Origin: Moniliophthora roreri
Taxonomy: Eukaryota; Basidiomycota; Agaricomycetes; Agaricales; Marasmiaceae
NCBI GenBank assembly: GCA_001466705.2
Contig: LATX02000035.1
Location: forward strand, 992,001 to 1,056,000
Length of the DNA: 64,000 nt
Reading direction: 5' to 3'
Of this stretch, positions 63,598 through 64,000 are shown in pieces. The first letter of the stretch is position 1. Every line of letters starts with the position of its first letter. Position numbers and translations under genes: made by a program. The notes beneath the pieces were generated by a model. That model was given only the letters and a program-made list of their open reading frames with translations. It was not told where the DNA came from and ran no database searches.

Positions 63598-64000
63598 ATG
63601 TACACTCCTTTCGCCCTCCTCCCTTTCCTGCTCCTTCCCGTGCAGGGTGTCATCCAAACAGCCTTCTTGGATGATACTGCCACTGCCAACATCACCTACG
63701 TTGAGGGATGGGGAGAAGGGAACACTTGCGACACATGTAACCTCAAGCCTGACGCCTCCAAAGCCTTCCAAGGCACATGGCATGATACCACCCACTTTGT
63801 CGAAAACAACAAATCGACGGAATTGCACATTAATTTTACCGGTGTATCCCTGGAAGTTTTCTGTATTCTGCCACCAAAAGACGTACCGGCCGTACTGAAC
63901 TATAGTGGGTTTTGAGGCTGCACATGAGAAAAATATGCTCATCAAAATTTGATAGGCTTGTTATTCGAGCTTGATGGCCAGCCCGCCGGTCAACCCTACA
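63598..64000 (+). CDS. Membrane protein of the PPxY family, copy E (5' part, cut by window end)
   Basis: This is the only copy on the plus strand. Exon 1 (63598-63904) encodes a signal peptide (MYTPFALLPFLLLPVQG), TAFLDDTATANITYVEGWG, the Cys pair of NTCDTCNLKPD, QGTWHDTTHFVE and, without a break, INFTGVSLEVFCILPPKDVP. Copies A, B and D have an intron after the (I/T)G of that block; here it is absent. Instead an intron (63905-63955, GTGGGT to GATAG) splits the NYS codon, and exon 2 continues LLFELDGQPAGQPY, matching LTFTLDG of copy B. The membrane segment and tail lie beyond the window. Family membership is clear; a full-length gene is assumed. Confidence 0.75.

Overview
This window is nuclear DNA from a filamentous basidiomycete, almost certainly an agaricomycete. 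Genes are split by many introns of about 45-60 nt with GTRNGT...YAG borders. Proteins such as Mvp1, Pmt4, Tel1, Rpc19, a PAK kinase and an NKAP-domain protein read as basidiomycete versions, and several short exons only make sense when spliced. I cannot name the species. The total exon length divides by three for every model whose exons I summed (repeat protein, Asi-like RING protein, RING/PH/vWA scaffold, TEL1, NKAP, PTH, LRR F-box, hypothetical at 37.5 kb, and the three complete PPxY membrane proteins).

Layout. 1-5.5 kb (minus): 5' part of sorting nexin MVP1, protein O-mannosyltransferase PMT4, and a cystathionine beta-synthase that ends before any Bateman domain. 6.4-10.3 kb (plus): a secreted, cysteine-containing protein of 1052 residues made of five tandem exon cassettes; I do not recognise its family. 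11.1-13.8 kb (plus): a multi-pass membrane RING protein like Asi1/Asi3. 13.9-14.6 kb (minus): DOPA 4,5-dioxygenase, with a decayed second copy at 19.7 kb. 15.0-18.7 kb (minus): a RING-H2/PH-like/vWA protein with the architecture of Ste5/Far1 scaffolds. 20.7-30.4 kb (plus): TEL1/ATM kinase, 12 exons, 3070 residues. 31.8-33.2 kb (plus): F-box protein. 33.2-35.6 kb (minus): cytochrome P450 with mini-exons around its haem cysteine. 36.2-45.2 kb: RPC19, an unknown Ser/Thr-rich protein, a methyltransferase, an NKAP-domain protein, peptidyl-tRNA hydrolase and a PAK (Ste20-type) kinase. 45.2-49.6 kb: gene-poor, with a frame-shifted pseudogene and other coding debris. 49.6-51.2 kb (plus): F-box/LRR-like protein. 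52.9-64 kb: a local expansion of single-pass membrane proteins with a Cys-containing ectodomain, a GTWHDTTH-type motif and a C-terminal PPxY motif: three intact genes, one pseudogene in a segmental duplication, and one gene cut by the window end.

Most housekeeping genes here are unrelated neighbours. The two parts that look lineage-specific and least described are the five-cassette secreted protein and the PPxY membrane-protein cluster. The Ste5/Far1-like scaffold and the PAK kinase could act in one MAPK pathway, but they lie 24 kb apart and nothing in the sequence links them.
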